Positions 13,442-15,909 of a DNA stretch of 15,909 nt are shown here, piece by piece. The DNA comes from Chloroflexota bacterium (lineage in GTDB: Bacteria; Chloroflexota; Dormibacteria; Aeolococcales; Aeolococcaceae). The first letter of the stretch is position 1. Each line of letters opens with the position of its first letter. The stretch spans positions 9,591 through 25,499 of the forward strand of contig VBHE01000011.1 of the NCBI GenBank assembly GCA_005889515.1. The letters run 5' to 3'. The position numbers were made by a program, and so were the translations under genes. A model generated the notes under the pieces. That model was not told the origin of the DNA. It worked only from the letters and a program-made list of their open reading frames with translations, and did no database searches.

Positions 13442-13490
13442 CCGGGGACCAGGGTCGGAGGTCCGGTCCCGGGGGGGACTTTCGGCAATG
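13442..13490. promoter_or_regulatory. Inverted repeat and DosR-box-like half-site upstream of the PNPOx gene
   Basis: GGGACC (13445-13450) and GGTCCC (13465-13470) are inverted around 14 bases. Directly beyond lies GGGACTTT (13475-13482), which equals the left half of the published DosR consensus; the right half is poorly matched. The sites are about 85-130 nt upstream of the PNPOx start. The remaining bases in 13360-13526 show no gene. Confidence 0.2.
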
Positions 13491-13526
13491 GCGGGCTCAC
13501 TCGCGCGTGCGTCGGCCATTCCGACC

Positions 13527-13686
13527 TCAGCCGTGGAAGACCTCCGCAAGCGTCGCCGTCCAGCCGTCGTTCTGCTCGCTGCCGACGACGAGGACGCGTC
13601 CGTCGAGCAGCAGCGTCGCGCCCTGGCCATTGACCACGGGTTCCGTGGAGCGCTCGTCGAGGCGCTCGAGGCCCTGGCCGTCCTTG
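13527..13686 (-). pseudogene. Fragment of a Kelch-repeat protein
   Basis: The minus-strand frame ending at 13527 reads GQGATLLLDGRVLVVGSEQN followed by LAEVFHG, the core of a Kelch/galactose-oxidase-type beta-propeller blade (usual form: H-x-ATLLPDGRVLVxGG, then AExYDP). Only about one blade is present, with no start and unrelated sequence on both sides. Nothing recognisable is seen in 13690-13869. Confidence 0.4.
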
Positions 13687-13869
13687 CAGCAAGGGCGGAG
13701 GGTCGCGCCGAGGCGGTCCGTCCGCCAATCGAACCGAGCTCGCGGCCAGGGCCACTGCGCGCGGGATCGCCGAGGAGGCGTCGAGGCCGGGCGCCGCAGG
13801 GTCGTCGCCCTCGCGCCGGTCCATGAGATAGCGCCTGACGTGGTGGCGGACCTGTCCGTGGCCCGCCCT

Positions 13870-15243
13870 TCAGCAGTGCGTGGCGCCGAGGAGGACGACC
13901 AGCGTGGCGACCGTGTTGATGGAGGAATGGACGAGGATGCCCGGCCACAGCGACCGGCTGTAGTGGTACAGGATGGCGAGAACACAGCCAATGCCGAGGA
14001 CCGGCAGGAGCAGTGACCACTCCCTCCAGCCGAGGTGGGCGAGGGAGAAGACCATCGCGCTGAGGACGACGGCCGCCGGCACCGGGACCCGGCCGCGCAG
14101 CCAGCCGAAGACCACGCCGCGGAAGAGGATCTCCTCGACGACCGGCGCGACAACGGCGACGCCGAGCAGGCCGAGGGCGAGGGCGGAGCCGTAGTCGGAC
14201 TGGATGGCGTGACATTGGTTGTTCGGCGACGTGGGCAGGAAGGAGGTGCCGAGCTCGCCGAGAACTCCCTCCACGATCCAGGCGACGATCAGCGCGGGCA
14301 GCGCGGCCAGGAGCCACGGCCAGTGCGGCAGCCTGAGCCCCAGATCGCGGAGACGGCCGTGGCGGCGCACTCCGACGAAGAGCCAGATGAGGCCGAGGTC
14401 GACCCCGTAGGCGACCACGTCGAGGAGCAGGGAGATCGCGGCGGGGTGCCCATGGCCGGTCCGCACGACGTGGAGGGCCACCACCACCAGGAGCTGGCTC
14501 AGCAGCGCGGCGGGGAGGAAGAGCACGAGCAGGGGGACGACGTCGGTCCAGGTCCACGGCGAGCGCGGCGCGGGTGGCGCCCCGGGGGTCCGGCGCGGGG
14601 TCGGCTCCGGCGCCGTCGACGCGGCGGGCGGGATCGACCAGACCCACTGCGCGCCGTTCCACACCCACCCGTACGCGAGCGCACGGGCGTGCACGACCGC
14701 CGTCCCGGAGAGACGGTCGTTCCAGCCCCGCCCGTCGGCCGCGGCGGCGGCGGACAGGAAACCGAGGCCGAGGGGGAGGGCGGAGTAGAAGCTCCCGGCC
14801 ATCCGCAGAAGCACCTGCTCGGTCGACGGGAGGTCGCCGGTCCGGGCGTCGACGAGATGCAGTCCCAGGGCGCGCATCCCCAGGCTCGCACCGCCTCGCC
14901 AGGAGACGAGGGTGTAGGCCAGCGGTCCGAGGAAGAGGATCGCGGTCACGACCGCGGCCAGGACGAGCTCGCGCGAGGAGGGATGGGCCTGGTGGGCCGG
15001 CCGGCCGAGGAGGCTCCCGACCACTCCACCGAGGCTGAGCGCCGCGAAGCCGACCCCGACGGCGTTGATCAGGGCCGCACCGGTTCTCTGCCCGAAGCCC
15101 GCCGGCGCCCACTGCGCCGGCGGTGCGGCCATCGAACCCCAGGTCCCCCATCCGGGATTCCCTCCCTGTGGCACCGGCGTGGGCGTGACCGCGCCCGCCT
15201 GGGCACGCGGGAAGTCGGGCGAGCTCACGCCGTCACTGTGCAT
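13870..15243 (-). CDS. RDD-domain and CPBP intramembrane protease fusion
   Basis: The 457-residue membrane protein starts at ATG 15243 behind GAGGAGG (7 nt spacing). Residues 1-45 are a Pro/Gly-rich cytoplasmic tail. An RDD domain follows (about 48-187), with GQRTGAALIN (Arg kept, the usual Asp is Asn60), two membrane helices, SWRGGASLGMRALGLHLVDA and GWNDRLSGTAVV. A linker with a Trp-rich motif, YGWVWNGAQWVW, spans 190-230. The C-terminal half is a CPBP (CAAX-protease-like) domain: EEILFR (370-375), FSLAH (399-403) and HSSIN (439-443) give the catalytic Glu, Arg, His and Asn set. CPBP enzymes cleave within membranes or process peptides; no prenylation or bacteriocin gene is nearby, so the substrate is unknown. 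Confidence 0.9.
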   Translation of the reverse strand: MHSDGVSSPDFPRAQAGAVTPTPVPQGGNPGWGTWGSMAAPPAQWAPAGFGQRTGAALINAVGVGFAALSLGGVVGSLLGRPAHQAHPSSRELVLAAVVTAILFLGPLAYTLVSWRGGASLGMRALGLHLVDARTGDLPSTEQVLLRMAGSFYSALPLGLGFLSAAAAADGRGWNDRLSGTAVVHARALAYGWVWNGAQWVWSIPPAASTAPEPTPRRTPGAPPAPRSPWTWTDVVPLLVLFLPAALLSQLLVVVALHVVRTGHGHPAAISLLLDVVAYGVDLGLIWLFVGVRRHGRLRDLGLRLPHWPWLLAALPALIVAWIVEGVLGELGTSFLPTSPNNQCHAIQSDYGSALALGLLGVAVVAPVVEEILFRGVVFGWLRGRVPVPAAVVLSAMVFSLAHLGWREWSLLLPVLGIGCVLAILYHYSRSLWPGILVHSSINTVATLVVLLGATHC

Positions 15244-15325
15244 GGGGACCCCTCCTCATCCCCAGTACGCACCGAGGCGTTGCAGACTTGCGTCCCGCCA
15301 GGAATGGGCGCGTCGATCGAGGCAA

Positions 15326-15351
15326 GCCGTCCGCGGGCTCGATCGGACGGC
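15326..15351. promoter_or_regulatory. 8-bp inverted repeat between divergent membrane-protein genes
   Basis: GCCGTCCG (15326-15333) and CGGACGGC (15344-15351) flank 10 bases. The repeat centres about 48 nt upstream of the -10 box of the VTT gene and about 95 nt from the divergent CPBP start. It suits an operator shared by both genes or an mRNA hairpin. Confidence 0.3.
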
Positions 15352-15386
15352 CACCGGCATCCCTCCCGCCCCGAGGCCGGGTCGGA

Positions 15387-15392
15387 TAGGCT
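15387..15392 (+). promoter_or_regulatory. Leaderless -10 box before the VTT-like gene
   Basis: TAGGCT lies 6 nt before ATG 15399, without a ribosome binding site. Confidence 0.55.
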
Positions 15393-15398
15393 GCGGCG

Positions 15399-15909
15399 AT
15401 GGGCCCGACCCCCGGGGACGCGGATGCCGGCGACCGGCCGTCCTGGCGCCGGGGCGCCACCGGGAGGCTGATCGGCCTGCTGGTGCTCGTGGTGATCGCC
15501 GGCGGCGTCGGCGACACGGCATCACCGGTGCTCGTCACCCACACTCCGCTGCTGCTCGTGGCGCTCAACCCTCGAGCCCGCAACGTGCTGCTCGCGTCCC
15601 GCAGCGTCGGGGTGATGCCACTGCTCACCGTCGCTCTGGTCCGCCGGCTGGTCACCGTCCCGGTGATGTACCGGCTCGGCCGCATCCACGGAGGCGCGTC
15701 GCTCACCTGGGTCGACCGGCGGTTCCCGCGCACCGGGAGGTGGACGCGGCGGGTGGAGCGCTGGTTCGACCGCGCCGCCGCGCCCGTGGTGGTGGTGCTC
15801 CCGGGTGCGGTGACGTCGTACCTGGCGGGAAGCACCCGGATGCACGAGGCGGTGCTTCTCCTTCTATCCGCACTGGGAACCCTGGCCCGGCTCGCCGTCC
15901 TGCTCGCCG
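15399..15909 (+). CDS. VTT/DedA-like membrane protein, N-terminal part
   Basis: The frame is open from ATG 15399 to the window edge (170 residues, no stop reached). After a charged N-terminus there is a hydrophobic helix, LIGLLVLVVIAGGVGD, then HTPLLLVALNPRARNVLLAS, a segment typical of VTT (SNARE-associated, DedA-like) proteins. Two further hydrophobic stretches follow (about residues 72-90 and 130-170) with basic loops between. DedA-like proteins move or flip lipids or keep envelope potential; the specific role here is unknown. The start is fixed by the leaderless -10 box. It is divergent from the RDD-CPBP gene. Confidence 0.7.
   Translation, partial: MGPTPGDADAGDRPSWRRGATGRLIGLLVLVVIAGGVGDTASPVLVTHTPLLLVALNPRARNVLLASRSVGVMPLLTVALVRRLVTVPVMYRLGRIHGGASLTWVDRRFPRTGRWTRRVERWFDRAAAPVVVVLPGAVTSYLAGSTRMHEAVLLLLSALGTLARLAVLLA

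Noticed and set aside
13412..15151. 579-codon minus-strand ORF
   Set aside because: Another frame of the RDD-CPBP region; Arg/Pro-rich and without motifs or plausible membrane segments.
1..15909. CRISPR arrays, tRNA, rRNA, riboswitches, phage or conjugation genes
   Set aside because: No regularly spaced repeats, tRNA-like cloverleaf or matching protein families were seen on either strand.

Overview
The window is about 16 kb of very GC-rich bacterial DNA from a free-living, probably soil or aerobic, organism. The gene set (DevS/DevR-type two-component pair, F420/FMN-type small oxidoreductase, CBS-BON protein, PdxH, MsrA, RDD and VTT membrane proteins) and the frequent leaderless starts (a TANNNT-like -10 box 6-7 nt before the start codon) fit Actinomycetota or a high-GC Chloroflexota/Candidatus Dormibacterota lineage. 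The phylum cannot be fixed from this sequence alone, and no rRNA, tRNA or CRISPR was seen.

Layout, left flank (1-5769): 3' end of pdxH (+); a secreted phosphoesterase lipoprotein (-); a diacylglycerol-kinase-like protein lacking the GGDGT motif (+); a small helical hypothetical and an SDR oxidoreductase (-); a divergent ECF-type sigma factor with no recognisable anti-sigma partner (+); a small dimeric-barrel-like protein and msrA (-). Most of these genes look intact.

Middle (5817-9045): a patchwork of small genes and gene debris. It holds a chimeric ORF joining a PPK2-like peptide to an internally shortened CBS pair; two tandem, translationally coupled paralogues of an unrecognised four-cysteine family; a weak remnant of a possible nucleotide-kinase-like protein; a VOC/glyoxalase gene that lost its C-terminus; an IS1380-type transposase remnant; an SRPBCC C-terminal remnant; and a response-regulator remnant with its middle missing.

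Right part (9138-13359): a DevS/DosS-like sensor kinase gene (GAF-GAF-HisKA_3-HATPase) split by a frameshifting deletion at about 9571, its DevR/DosR-like response regulator, a short hypothetical, a CBS-BON protein, a broken universal stress protein and a PNPOx-like flavoprotein. These families resemble the hypoxia/dormancy (DosR) regulon of mycobacteria, so this looks like a dormancy/redox-stress island. Right flank (13490-15909): a Kelch-like remnant, an RDD-CPBP membrane protease fusion and the start of a VTT/DedA-like membrane protein.

The most notable overall pattern is repeated loss of internal segments from otherwise well-conserved coding sequences (DagK-like, CBS, sensor kinase, response regulator remnant, USP). 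This is either genuine decay of a stress island or a sequencing/assembly artefact, and the two can be told apart with reads. The other novelty candidate is the paired four-cysteine family at 6257-7176.
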